From: Streptomyces phaeofaciens
GTDB lineage: Bacteria; Actinomycetota; Actinomycetes; Streptomycetales; Streptomycetaceae
DNA length: 64,000 nucleotides
Assembly: GCF_014648915.1 (NCBI RefSeq)
Contig: NZ_BMSA01000034.1
Coordinates: forward strand, 1-64,000
Reading direction: 5' to 3'
Positions 17,323-24,885 of this stretch are shown in pieces. Both the position numbers and the translations under genes were made by a program. The notes under the pieces are model-generated. The model worked only from the letters and a program-made list of their open reading frames with translations. It made no database searches and was not told where the DNA came from. Each line of letters begins with the position of its first letter. Positions within the stretch are counted from its first letter, which is position 1.

Positions 17323-17685
17323 ATGATGATTCCCGCGTGCCGTCTCGCGGATCTCCCGCGAGGCGAGGCCCTCCGGCTCGACATCGATCCGCCGGTCTCG
17401 GTGTTCCATACCGACGACGGCGAGATCTTCGCCATCGACGACACCTGCACCCACCAGGACGCCTCGCTCGCCGACGGCTGGCTGGAGGGCTGTGAGGTGG
17501 AATGCCCGCTGCATGCCTCGAAGTTCGACCTGCGGACCGGCGCCGTCGACGCCCCGCCCGCCAAGCTCCCGGTCCGGACGCACGAGGTCCTCGTCGAGGA
17601 CGGCATGATCTACGTCCGGGTCTCCACGCAGGCTCCCAACCTGCCGCCCTGCGTCGCGGCCCGGCTCGCCGGGGGTCCCGCGTGA
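17323..17685 (+). CDS. Rieske [2Fe-2S] ferredoxin (MocE/HcaC-like)
   Basis: 120 residues. The Rieske cluster ligands are visible as C-T-H (residues about 45-47) and CPLHASKFD (about 64-72). Small Rieske ferredoxins of this class carry electrons from a flavoprotein reductase to a Rieske oxygenase. It overlaps the reductase gene (GTGA) and lies 1.3 kb before a Rieske oxygenase, making a three-component system. Two adjacent ATGs (17323, 17326) are possible; GAGGTG precedes them. Predicted to be induced through the IclR-type boxes upstream. Confidence 0.88.
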   Translation: MMIPACRLADLPRGEALRLDIDPPVSVFHTDDGEIFAIDDTCTHQDASLADGWLEGCEVECPLHASKFDLRTGAVDAPPAKLPVRTHEVLVEDGMIYVRVSTQAPNLPPCVAARLAGGPA

Positions 17686-18842
17686 GGACGGTGGCCGTGG
17701 TGGGAGCCTCGCTGGCCGGCCTGTCGGCGGCGCGGTCCCTGCGGAAGCAGGGCTACGACGGACGGCTGGTCGTCATCGGCGACGAGCTGCACCGCCCGTA
17801 CGACAGGCCGCCGCTGTCCAAGGAGTTCCTGGCCGGCACCGTCGGCGAGGCGGAACTCGCGCTGGAGGCGGACGGCGAGGATCTGCGGGCCGAGTGGCTG
17901 CTCGGCTCCCGCGCCACGGGCCTCGGCCGCGCCGACCGCGCCGTCCGGCTGGCCGACGGCCGGGAGGTCCGCGCCGACGGCGTCGTCATCGCGACCGGCG
18001 CCGCCGCGCGCACCCTGCCCGGCAGCGAGGGCCTCGCCGGAGTGCACGCCCTGCGCACCCTGGACGACGCCCGCGCCCTGCGGGACGAACTGGCCCGCGG
18101 CGGGCGGCTGGTGGTGATCGGCGGCGGGTTCATCGGCGCCGAGGTCGCGTCCACCGCGTACGCCCTCGGCCTGGAGGTGACGGTCGTCGAGGTGGCCGCG
18201 ACCCCGCTCGCCGGGCCCCTCGGGGAGGCCATGGGCGGCGTCGTCTCGGCGCTCCACGCGGACCACGGCGTACGGCTGCTGTGCGGGGTGGCGGTGAAGG
18301 GGCTGAGCGGCGAGACCCGGGTCGACGCCGTCCTGCTCGAGGACGGCCGCAGCATCCCCGCCGACATCGTCGTCGTCGGCGTGGGAGCCCGGCCGTGCGT
18401 CGAGTGGCTGGAGGGATCCGGCGTCCTGCTCGACAACGGCGTCAAGTGCGGCGCGGACGGGCGTACCAGCCTGGCCGGTGTGGTCGCGGTGGGCGACTGC
18501 GCCAACTGGTACGACCCGCGCGCGGGCGCCCACCGCCGCGTCGAGCACTGGACCGGCGCGCGGGAGCGGCCCGACGCCGCCGTGGCCGCACTGCTGGCGG
18601 GCGGCGCGGTGGAACCGGGCGTGCCCCGGCCGCCCTACTTCTGGTCGGACCAGTACGGCGTGAAGATCCAGTTCGCCGGTCACGCGGCCGGCGCCGACAG
18701 CGTGACCGTCGAAGAGGGCGCCGCGGGCGACCGCAACGTCCTGGCCGTCTACCGGCGTGCCGGACAGCCGGTCGCCGTGCTCGGGATGAACCAGCCCCGG
18801 CTGTTCACCCGCTGGCGCAAACAGCTCGGCGCTCCGCTGTGA
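17682..18842 (+). CDS. FAD-dependent NAD(P)H-ferredoxin reductase (glutathione-reductase fold)
   Basis: 386 residues from GTG 17682. An N-terminal FAD-binding motif (VVGASLAGLSAARSLRKQG) is followed by PYDRPPLSKEFL, a central NAD-binding motif (VVIGGGFIGAEVAS), and VVAVGDCANWY in the second FAD domain. This is the ferredoxin reductase family of aromatic-ring dioxygenase systems (HcaD-like). It probably reduces the adjacent Rieske ferredoxin for the downstream oxygenase. The architecture differs from the pseudomonad GbcB reductase, which fuses flavin and plant-type iron-sulfur domains. Confidence 0.9.
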   Translation: MRTVAVVGASLAGLSAARSLRKQGYDGRLVVIGDELHRPYDRPPLSKEFLAGTVGEAELALEADGEDLRAEWLLGSRATGLGRADRAVRLADGREVRADGVVIATGAAARTLPGSEGLAGVHALRTLDDARALRDELARGGRLVVIGGGFIGAEVASTAYALGLEVTVVEVAATPLAGPLGEAMGGVVSALHADHGVRLLCGVAVKGLSGETRVDAVLLEDGRSIPADIVVVGVGARPCVEWLEGSGVLLDNGVKCGADGRTSLAGVVAVGDCANWYDPRAGAHRRVEHWTGARERPDAAVAALLAGGAVEPGVPRPPYFWSDQYGVKIQFAGHAAGADSVTVEEGAAGDRNVLAVYRRAGQPVAVLGMNQPRLFTRWRKQLGAPL

Positions 18843-18925
18843 GGACCGTGACGGGCCGTTGTCGCTCCGCGGCGCCATCACGGCCGGCCGCGCCCCGCGG
18901 CGGAGCCGCATGTCGATACAGGCCC

Positions 18926-18945
18926 GCGCCCCTGTAGGGCGCTTT
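18926..18945 (+). terminator. Possible short terminator between reductase and Rieske oxygenase genes
   Basis: A 6-bp GC stem (GCGCCC with GGGCGC, loop CTGTA) is followed by TTTCTC. The stem is short, so read-through into the oxygenase gene is likely; it could be an attenuator or meaningless. Confidence 0.3.
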
Positions 18946-19015
18946 CTCAAGCCGGCTGCGCATGCACACGGCACGCAGCGCCGCCCCCTCCACGACGTCT
19001 CCCGAGGAGTGCAAC

Positions 19016-20146
19016 GTGACCTCGACCAGCCTGCCGGACAGCCTGATCGCCACCCTCCCCGGCACCTCCTACACCGATCCCGGGATCTTCGCCCAGGAGC
19101 AGGAGCACATATTCGAGACCATGTGGTTCTGCGTCGCGCGCTCCTCCGAGCTGGCGAAACCCGGTGCCTTCCGCACCGTCGACGTGGGCCGCGAGAGCAT
19201 CCTTCTCACCCGCGCCCGCGACCACTCGATCCGCGCCTATTTCAACGTCTGCCGGCACCGTGGGGCCAAGCTGTGCACGGAGGAGTCCGGCGAGGTCAAG
19301 CGGGCCTTCCAGTGCCCGTACCACGCCTGGACCTACGGTCTGGACGGCAAACTGGTCGCGGCGCCCAACCTCACCAAGATGCCCGACGTCGGCCGCACCG
19401 AGTACGGCCTGGTGAGCGTGGCCACCCGCGAGTGGCTCGGCTATGTGTGGGTCTGTCTGGCGGAGAACCCGCCCTCCTTCGAGGAGGACGTCGTCGGCGA
19501 GGTCGTCGGCCGCCTCGGGGACGTCGAGTCGATCGAGCACTACGACATCGACCATCTGTCGGTCGGCCGGCGGATCGTCTACGACGTCAGGGCGAACTGG
19601 AAGCTCATCATCGAGAACTTCATGGAGTGCTACCACTGCGCCACGATCCACCCGGAACTGACGGAGGTGCTGCCGGAGTTCGCGGACGGCTACGCCGCCC
19701 AGTACTACGTCGGTCACGGCGCGGAGTTCGGCGAGGAGGTCCAGGGGTTCACCGTCGACGGCTCGGAGGGCCTGGACCGCATCCCGGGCGTCGCCGAGGA
19801 CCAGGACCGCCGCTACTACGCGATCACCGTCAAACCGCAGGTGTTCATCAACCTCGTGCCCGACCATGTGATCTTCCACCGGATGTACCCGGTGGCCGTC
19901 GACCGCACGATCGTCGAGTGCGACTGGCTCTACCTCCCGCACGTCGTCGAGAGCGGCAAGGACGTCAGCCGGTCCGTGGAGCTCTTCGACCGGGTCAACC
20001 GGCAGGACTTCGAGGCGTGCGAGCGCACCCAGCCCGGAATGAGCTCCCGGCTCTATGCCAAGGGGGGCGTACTGGTGCCGAGCGAGCATCACATCGGCGC
20101 CTTCCACGACTGGGTGAACGAGCGCCTGGGCATCGCCCAGCCGTAG
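19016..20146 (+). CDS. gbcA: Rieske non-heme iron oxygenase, probable glycine betaine monooxygenase (GbcA-like)
   Basis: 376 residues from GTG 19016, with GAGGA spaced 8 bp upstream. The N-terminal Rieske domain has CRHRGAKLC and CPYHAWTYG. The C-terminal catalytic domain carries the mononuclear-iron region NFMECYHCATIHPE. This family includes GbcA, which converts glycine betaine to dimethylglycine and formaldehyde. The setting among betA, betB, dimethylglycine oxidase, sarcosine oxidase and mycothiol formaldehyde oxidation strongly favours that substrate. Electrons would come from the upstream ferredoxin and reductase. Stachydrine demethylase and carnitine oxygenases are related alternatives. 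Confidence 0.88.
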   Translation: MTSTSLPDSLIATLPGTSYTDPGIFAQEQEHIFETMWFCVARSSELAKPGAFRTVDVGRESILLTRARDHSIRAYFNVCRHRGAKLCTEESGEVKRAFQCPYHAWTYGLDGKLVAAPNLTKMPDVGRTEYGLVSVATREWLGYVWVCLAENPPSFEEDVVGEVVGRLGDVESIEHYDIDHLSVGRRIVYDVRANWKLIIENFMECYHCATIHPELTEVLPEFADGYAAQYYVGHGAEFGEEVQGFTVDGSEGLDRIPGVAEDQDRRYYAITVKPQVFINLVPDHVIFHRMYPVAVDRTIVECDWLYLPHVVESGKDVSRSVELFDRVNRQDFEACERTQPGMSSRLYAKGGVLVPSEHHIGAFHDWVNERLGIAQP

Positions 20147-20158
20147 CGGGGGAGCCGG

Positions 20159-20956
20159 TCAGCCCAGGTAGCCCATCCGGTGGCTGATCTCCTCCGCGCC
20201 CGTGAGCAGCACGGGAGCGAGCTCGTGCAGCCGCTCCTCGGTGAACCGGTACGAGGGCCCGGAGGCGCTCAGCGCCGCGATGACTTGGCCGTCCCGGTCG
20301 CGGACCGGCGCGGCCATGGCGTGCAGGCCGATCTCCAGCTCCTCCAGGGTCCAGGCGTAACCGCGCTCCCGTGCCTCGGTGAGGTTCTTCTCGAGCTTCG
20401 TGCGGGCGGTGATGGTGTGCGGGGTGACCTTCTTCAGGCCGGCCTCGGTCAGCAGCGCGGTCCGCTCCTTGGCGGGCAGATGGGCCAGCAGGATCTTGCC
20501 GCTGGACGTGGCGTGCAGCGGGGTCAGCTGGCCGACCCAGTTGTGCGCGGTGACGGCTCCCGGCCCGCGCACCTGGTAGAGGTTGATCGCGTAGTGCTCC
20601 TGCATCACGGCGATGTTGACGGTCTCGCCGATCTCCTCCGCGAGGCGCTCGCAGATCGGGCGGCCCTGCTGGGTGATGTCGATACGGCCCGTGACCGCGC
20701 CGGCCAGGCGTACGATGCCGAAGCCGAGCCGGTACTTGCCGCGCTCGCCCGCCTGCTCCACCAGACCGCGCGCCTCCAGGGCGCCCAGAAGGCGGAAGGC
20801 GGTGGACTTGTGAACATCGATCTCGGCCGCGACCTCGCTGACGCCCGCCTCGCCGCGCTGGGCGAGAATCTCCAGGACGCTGATGGCCCGGTCCACCGAC
20901 TGGACACCGCCGGCCTGCGGATTCGACGTTTCTGTGTCAGTGCTGTAGTTGCTCAC
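20159..20956 (-). CDS. IclR-family transcriptional regulator of the choline/betaine island
   Basis: 265 residues from GTG 20956. The N-terminal winged helix includes SVDRAISVLEILAQ and KSTAFRLLGALEARGLVEQ; the C-terminal IclR effector domain includes HATSSGKILLAHL and AAPVRDRDGQVIAALSASGP. The frame remains open further upstream, but the extra part is not domain-like, and a TATAGT box ends 6 bp before the GTG, indicating a leaderless transcript. It is divergent from betA and converges on the Rieske oxygenase gene (12-bp gap). A 17-bp dyad, GTTGCG-N5-CGCAAC, in the shared promoter and before several island genes is the likely binding site. The effector is unknown; a betaine-pathway intermediate is plausible. 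Confidence 0.92.
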   Translation of the reverse strand: MSNYSTDTETSNPQAGGVQSVDRAISVLEILAQRGEAGVSEVAAEIDVHKSTAFRLLGALEARGLVEQAGERGKYRLGFGIVRLAGAVTGRIDITQQGRPICERLAEEIGETVNIAVMQEHYAINLYQVRGPGAVTAHNWVGQLTPLHATSSGKILLAHLPAKERTALLTEAGLKKVTPHTITARTKLEKNLTEARERGYAWTLEELEIGLHAMAAPVRDRDGQVIAALSASGPSYRFTEERLHELAPVLLTGAEEISHRMGYLG

Positions 20957-20962
20957 AGTGAA

Positions 20963-20993
20963 ACTATACGCGTAGTAAACAACGCGATCGCAA
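20963..20993 (-). promoter_or_regulatory. Promoter of a leaderless iclR transcript
   Basis: On the minus strand, TATAGT (20968-20963) is separated from the GTG start by 6 bp, so transcription would begin at the start codon. TTGCGA (20993-20988) lies 19 bp further upstream as a weak -35. No ribosome binding site is present, consistent with leaderless translation. Confidence 0.55.
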
Positions 20994-21016
20994 GTAACCG
21001 TGCCGAAATGAAGTAC

Positions 21017-21046
21017 TTGCAAGTTGCGTGTTCCGCAACCTAGTGC
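21017..21046 (+). promoter_or_regulatory. betA promoter with a perfect IclR-type operator in the spacer
   Basis: TTGCAA (21017-21022) and TAGTGC (21041-21046) flank GTTGCG-TGTTC-CGCAAC (21023-21039), the only perfect copy of the dyad in the window. A protein bound there would block RNA polymerase, so repression is the natural reading. The site also lies upstream of the divergent iclR promoter and could mediate autoregulation. Confidence 0.65.
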
Positions 21047-21107
21047 ACATAGCGATACCGGTACTAGCATGCCTCGCGTATCTACGGCGCGAGTGAGACG
21101 AGGCACC

Positions 21108-22778
21108 ATGGCTCCCTTGCAGTACGACTTCGTCATCGTCGGCGGCGGATCGGCCGGCAGCGCACTGGCGAACAGACTCTCCGCGGACCCCGCGAACCGG
21201 GTGCTGGTCCTGGAAGCCGGCCGGTCCGACTACCCGTGGGACGTCTTCATCCACATGCCCGCGGCGCTGACCTATCCGATCGGCAGCCGGTTCTACGACT
21301 GGAAGTACGAGTCCGAGCCCGAACCCCATATGGGCGACCGGCGCATCTATCACGCACGCGGCAAGGTGCTGGGCGGCTCCAGCAGCATCAACGGCATGAT
21401 CTTCCAGCGCGGCAACCCCATGGACTACGAGCGCTGGGCGGCCGACCCCGGCATGGAGACCTGGGACTACGCGCACTGTCTGCCCTACTTCCGGCGGATG
21501 GAGAACTGCCTAGCGGCCGACCCCGACGACGAGTTCCGCGGCCACGACGGCCCCCTCGTCCTCGAACGCGGCCCGGCCACCAACCCCCTCTTCGGCGCCT
21601 TCCTCGAAGCCACCCGGGAAGCGGGCTACGCCCCCACGGACGACGTCAACGGCTACCGGCAGGAAGGCTTCGCCAAGTTCGACCGCAACGTCCACCGCGG
21701 ACGCCGGCTGTCGGCCTCCAAGGCCTACCTCAAGCCCGCGGCGAAGCGCCCCAACCTGACCGTGCGGACCCGTGCCCTCGTCACCCGCGTCCTCTTCGAG
21801 GGCAAGAAGGCGGTCGGCGTCGAGTACCGGCGCGGCAAGGGGGCGCCCCAGCAGGTCCGCGCGAGGGAGGTCATCCTCTGCGGCGGCGCGATCAACTCCC
21901 CGCAGCTGCTCCAGCTCTCCGGCGTCGGCAACGCGCAGGAGCTGAGCGCCCTAGGCATCGACGTCGTCCACGACCTCCCGGGCGTCGGCGAGAACATGCA
22001 GGACCACCTGGAGGTGTACGTCCAGTACGCCTGCAGACAGCCGGTCTCCATGCAGCCGTACATGGCGAAGTGGCGTGCCCCCTTCATCGGGCTCCAGTGG
22101 CTGTTCCGCAAGGGCCCGGCCGCCACCAACCACTTCGAGGCCGGCGGGTTCGCCCGCAGCAACGAGGACGTCGAGTACCCCAACCTGATGTTCCACTTCC
22201 TGCCCATCGCGGTCCGCTACGACGGCTCCTCGCCGGCCGGCGGCCACGGCTACCAGGTGCACGTGGGACCGATGTACTCCGACGCCATCGGCTCGGTGAA
22301 GATCAGGAGCAGGGACCCGCGCGAGCACCCGGCGCTGCGCTTCAACTACCTCTCCACCGAACAGGACCGCCGCGAGTGGGTGGAGGCGATCCGGGTGGCC
22401 CGCAAGCTCCTCAACCAGCCCGCGCTCGCCCCCTACAACGACGGCGAGGTCTCGCCCGGCCCGCAGGTGGAGACGGACGAGGAGATCCTCGCCTGGGTCG
22501 CCAAGGAGGGCGAGACGGCCCTGCACCCGTCCTGCACCTGCAAGATGGGCACCGACGAGATGGCCGTCGTCGACCCGGCCAGCATGCGGGTCCACGGGCT
22601 GGAGGGCCTGCGGGTCGTCGACGCGTCGGTGATGCCGTACGTCACGAACGGCAACATCTACGCGCCCGTGATGATGATCGCCGAGAAGGCCGCCGACCTC
22701 ATCCTCGGCAAGGAGCCCCTCGCGCCGTCCAAGGCCGCGTACTACCGCCACCGTGACGCCCGGCAGCAGGCGGACTAG
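21108..22778 (+). CDS. betA: Choline dehydrogenase (GMC oxidoreductase)
   Basis: 556 residues from ATG 21108, exactly the length of E. coli BetA. It has the N-terminal FAD motif VIVGGGSAGSALANRLS, GMC signatures around GKVLGGSSSINGMIFQRG and INSPQLLQLSGVG, and a C-terminal HPSCTCKMG with VVDASVMPYVTNGN. It oxidises choline to betaine aldehyde, probably at the membrane face. A 3-bp gap to the MetF-like gene suggests co-transcription. An alternative GMC substrate is possible but betB and the betaine transporter nearby argue for choline. Confidence 0.92.
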   Translation: MAPLQYDFVIVGGGSAGSALANRLSADPANRVLVLEAGRSDYPWDVFIHMPAALTYPIGSRFYDWKYESEPEPHMGDRRIYHARGKVLGGSSSINGMIFQRGNPMDYERWAADPGMETWDYAHCLPYFRRMENCLAADPDDEFRGHDGPLVLERGPATNPLFGAFLEATREAGYAPTDDVNGYRQEGFAKFDRNVHRGRRLSASKAYLKPAAKRPNLTVRTRALVTRVLFEGKKAVGVEYRRGKGAPQQVRAREVILCGGAINSPQLLQLSGVGNAQELSALGIDVVHDLPGVGENMQDHLEVYVQYACRQPVSMQPYMAKWRAPFIGLQWLFRKGPAATNHFEAGGFARSNEDVEYPNLMFHFLPIAVRYDGSSPAGGHGYQVHVGPMYSDAIGSVKIRSRDPREHPALRFNYLSTEQDRREWVEAIRVARKLLNQPALAPYNDGEVSPGPQVETDEEILAWVAKEGETALHPSCTCKMGTDEMAVVDPASMRVHGLEGLRVVDASVMPYVTNGNIYAPVMMIAEKAADLILGKEPLAPSKAAYYRHRDARQQAD

Positions 22779-22781
22779 GCG

Positions 22782-23615
22782 TTGGCCGCCGGACTCCGGT
22801 CGCTGCTGAGCAGCGTCCGCTACGAGGTGCTGCCCGCGAGGACGACCGAGGAGAAGGTGCTCGCGCATGTCCCGCGCGACGTCGTCGTCACCGTGACGGC
22901 GTCGCCGGTCAAGGGCCTGGAGCCGACCCTCGTCCTCGCCACCCGGCTCGCCGCGCACGGCTACCGCGTCGTCCCGCACGTGCCGGCGCGGCTGCTGCGC
23001 GACGACGCGCATCTGAAGGAGGTCGCGGGCCGGCTCCGCGAGGCGGGCGTGGACGACGTCTTCGTCCCGGCGGGCGACGCCGACCCGCCGGCCGGGGCCT
23101 ACGACGGGGCGCTGCCGGTGCTGCGCCGGCTGAGCGAGCTGGGCAGGCCCTTCACCCACGTCGGCGTCACCGGCTATCCCGAGAGCCATCCCCTCATCCA
23201 CGACGACGTCACCATCCAGGCGATGTGGGACAAGCGCGAGCACGCCACGTACGTCGTGAGCAACCTCTGCTTCGACCCGCGGGTGCTGGGGGAGTGGATC
23301 GCCCGGATCCGGCGGCGGGACGTCGCCCTGCCGCTCCACCTGGGCGTGGCCGGGCCCGTGCAGCGGACGAAGCTGCTGGCCATGGCGACGAAGATCGGCG
23401 TGGGGGAGTCGACGCGCTTCCTGACGAAGCACGCCTCCTGGTTCCTGCGCTTCGCGGCCCCCGGGGGCTACTCGCCCGAGAGGCTGCTGACCCGCACCGA
23501 GGAGGCGCTCACGGCGCCCGCGGCGGGAGTGGCGGGCCTGCACGTGTTCACGTTCAACCAGATCGCGGAGACGGAGGCGTGGCGCCGGGCGCTGCTGGAG
23601 CGGCTCGGCGGCTGA
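22782..23615 (+). CDS. Methylenetetrahydrofolate reductase family protein (MetF-like)
   Basis: 277 residues from TTG 22782, 3 bp after the betA stop. TIM-barrel signatures of the MTHFR family are visible: VTASPVKGLEPTLVLATRL, GVTGYPESHP and a C-terminal GLHVFTFNQI. It is shorter than and divergent from housekeeping MetF. Such paralogues accompany folate-dependent demethylases. It may reduce methylene-tetrahydrofolate generated from dimethylglycine and sarcosine, or help remove folate-bound methyl groups. The family is clear; the exact reaction is inferred. Confidence 0.8.
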   Translation: MAAGLRSLLSSVRYEVLPARTTEEKVLAHVPRDVVVTVTASPVKGLEPTLVLATRLAAHGYRVVPHVPARLLRDDAHLKEVAGRLREAGVDDVFVPAGDADPPAGAYDGALPVLRRLSELGRPFTHVGVTGYPESHPLIHDDVTIQAMWDKREHATYVVSNLCFDPRVLGEWIARIRRRDVALPLHLGVAGPVQRTKLLAMATKIGVGESTRFLTKHASWFLRFAAPGGYSPERLLTRTEEALTAPAAGVAGLHVFTFNQIAETEAWRRALLERLGG

Positions 23616-23735
23616 GCGCGGCGTCCCGGCCCGCCGGCCGCACCACCGGCCGATCTCCGGCAGCGGCCCGGCAGGCGGCCGCCGCCCCCCGGCGCCCGCC
23701 TCGACCGTCGTGCGGCGACCGGGTCCGCACACACA

Positions 23736-23766
23736 CGCCGGACGGGCTGATCCAGCCCGTCCGGCG
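23736..23766. terminator. Bidirectional terminator between metF-like and purU genes
   Basis: A perfect 14-bp stem (23736-23749 with 23753-23766) with a 3-nt loop lies between convergent genes. It ends 20 bp from the purU stop codon and could serve both strands. Confidence 0.8.
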
Positions 23767-23786
23767 TCCGTATACGACAGGGGTGC

Positions 23787-24668
23787 TCAGCGGAAGACCA
23801 CCGTACGGTTGCCGTCCACCATCACACGGCTCTCGCTGTGCCACTTCACCGCGTGCGCGAGGACCTGTGCCTCCACGTCCCGGCCGACCGTGACCAGCTC
23901 CCCGGGGTCGAGCGAGTGGTCCACCCTGACCACGTCCTGCTCGATGATCTGCCCCTCGTCCAGCTCCGGCGTCACGTAGTGCGCCGTGGCCCCGACGAGC
24001 TTCACCCCGCGGTCGTAGGCCTGGTCGTAGGGCTTCGCGCCCTTGAAGCTCGGCAGGAAGGAGTGGTGGATGTTGATCGCGCGTCCCTCCAGCTGCTTGC
24101 ACAGGTCGTCGGAGAGGATCTGCATGTAGCGGGCCAGCACCACCAGATCGACGTCCAGGTCGCGCACCAGCTCCAGCAGCCGCGCCTCGGCGTCGGCCTT
24201 GGTGTCCCGGGTGACGGGGAGGTGGTGGAAGGGGATGCCGTAGCTCTCGGCCAGGCCCTCGAAGTCCCGGTGGTTCGAGACGATCGCGGGGATCTCGATG
24301 TTGAGCGCGCCGGCGCGCCGACGGAAGAGCAGGTCGTTCAGGCAGTGGCCGAACCGGGACACCATGATGAGCGTCCGGGTCGGGGTGGACGCGTCCCGCA
24401 GGCTCCAGGAGATGCGGTAGGCCTGGGCGACGGGACCGAACCGGTAACGCAGATTTTCCAGATCGACGTCCGGATCGGAAACGTCGAAGTGAACCCTCAT
24501 GAAGAAGCGGCCCTGGAGCCGGTCGTCGAATTGCTGGCTTTCCAGGATGTTGCCGGAGTTCCTGACGAGAAAGCCGCTCACAGCGTGGACCAGTCCGGCG
24601 CTGTCGGGACAGGAGAGGGTGAGGACGTACTCGCGGCCGGGCTGCGGTCGAGGGGAGTTAGGGGACAC
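23787..24668 (-). CDS. purU: Formyltetrahydrofolate deformylase
   Basis: 293 residues from GTG 24668, chosen because GGAGG lies 5 bp upstream; the frame is open 56 codons further, but into the promoter. The N-terminal ACT domain (YVLTLSCPDSAGLVHAVSGFL) is followed by a formyltransferase-like domain with the catalytic region NIHHSFLPSFKGAKPYDQA and ATAHYVTPELDEGQIIEQD. It hydrolyses 10-formyl-THF to formate and THF. In this island it regenerates free THF, the acceptor required by the dimethylglycine and sarcosine oxidases. Divergent from betB, with IclR-type boxes between. Confidence 0.93.
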   Translation of the reverse strand: MSPNSPRPQPGREYVLTLSCPDSAGLVHAVSGFLVRNSGNILESQQFDDRLQGRFFMRVHFDVSDPDVDLENLRYRFGPVAQAYRISWSLRDASTPTRTLIMVSRFGHCLNDLLFRRRAGALNIEIPAIVSNHRDFEGLAESYGIPFHHLPVTRDTKADAEARLLELVRDLDVDLVVLARYMQILSDDLCKQLEGRAINIHHSFLPSFKGAKPYDQAYDRGVKLVGATAHYVTPELDEGQIIEQDVVRVDHSLDPGELVTVGRDVEAQVLAHAVKWHSESRVMVDGNRTVVFR

Positions 24669-24681
24669 GTCGGCCTCCGTC

Positions 24682-24717
24682 GGTGCGTATTGCACAACAT
24701 GGTGAGCGATACGCAAC
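24682..24717 (-). promoter_or_regulatory. Two IclR-type boxes upstream of purU
   Basis: GGTGCG-N5-CACAAC (24682-24698) and GGTGAG-N5-CGCAAC (24701-24717) each match 10 of 12 positions of the dyad GTTGCG-N5-CGCAAC. They are spaced 19 bp apart, about two helical turns, just upstream of the purU start. Confidence 0.5.
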
Positions 24718-24843
24718 ATGGTCGGGTCGACTCCGCTCGCGGTCAAGGGTGGCCGGGCAAGTCCTCGCATGGCTGAATCGTCATCCGCCAACCCCTTGAC
24801 GTCTGTCAGGACATTCGCCAAGGTGTTCCACCACAAGCAATTG

Positions 24844-24860
24844 GATGCACAATGCGCAAC
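24844..24860 (+). promoter_or_regulatory. IclR-type box upstream of betB
   Basis: GATGCA-N5-CGCAAC matches 10 of 12 positions of the island dyad and lies 25 bp before the betB start codon. TTGACG at 24796-24801 is a possible -35 element for the promoter. Confidence 0.5.
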
Positions 24861-24885
24861 GCACTTCTGTTGAAAGGCTCGGCGC

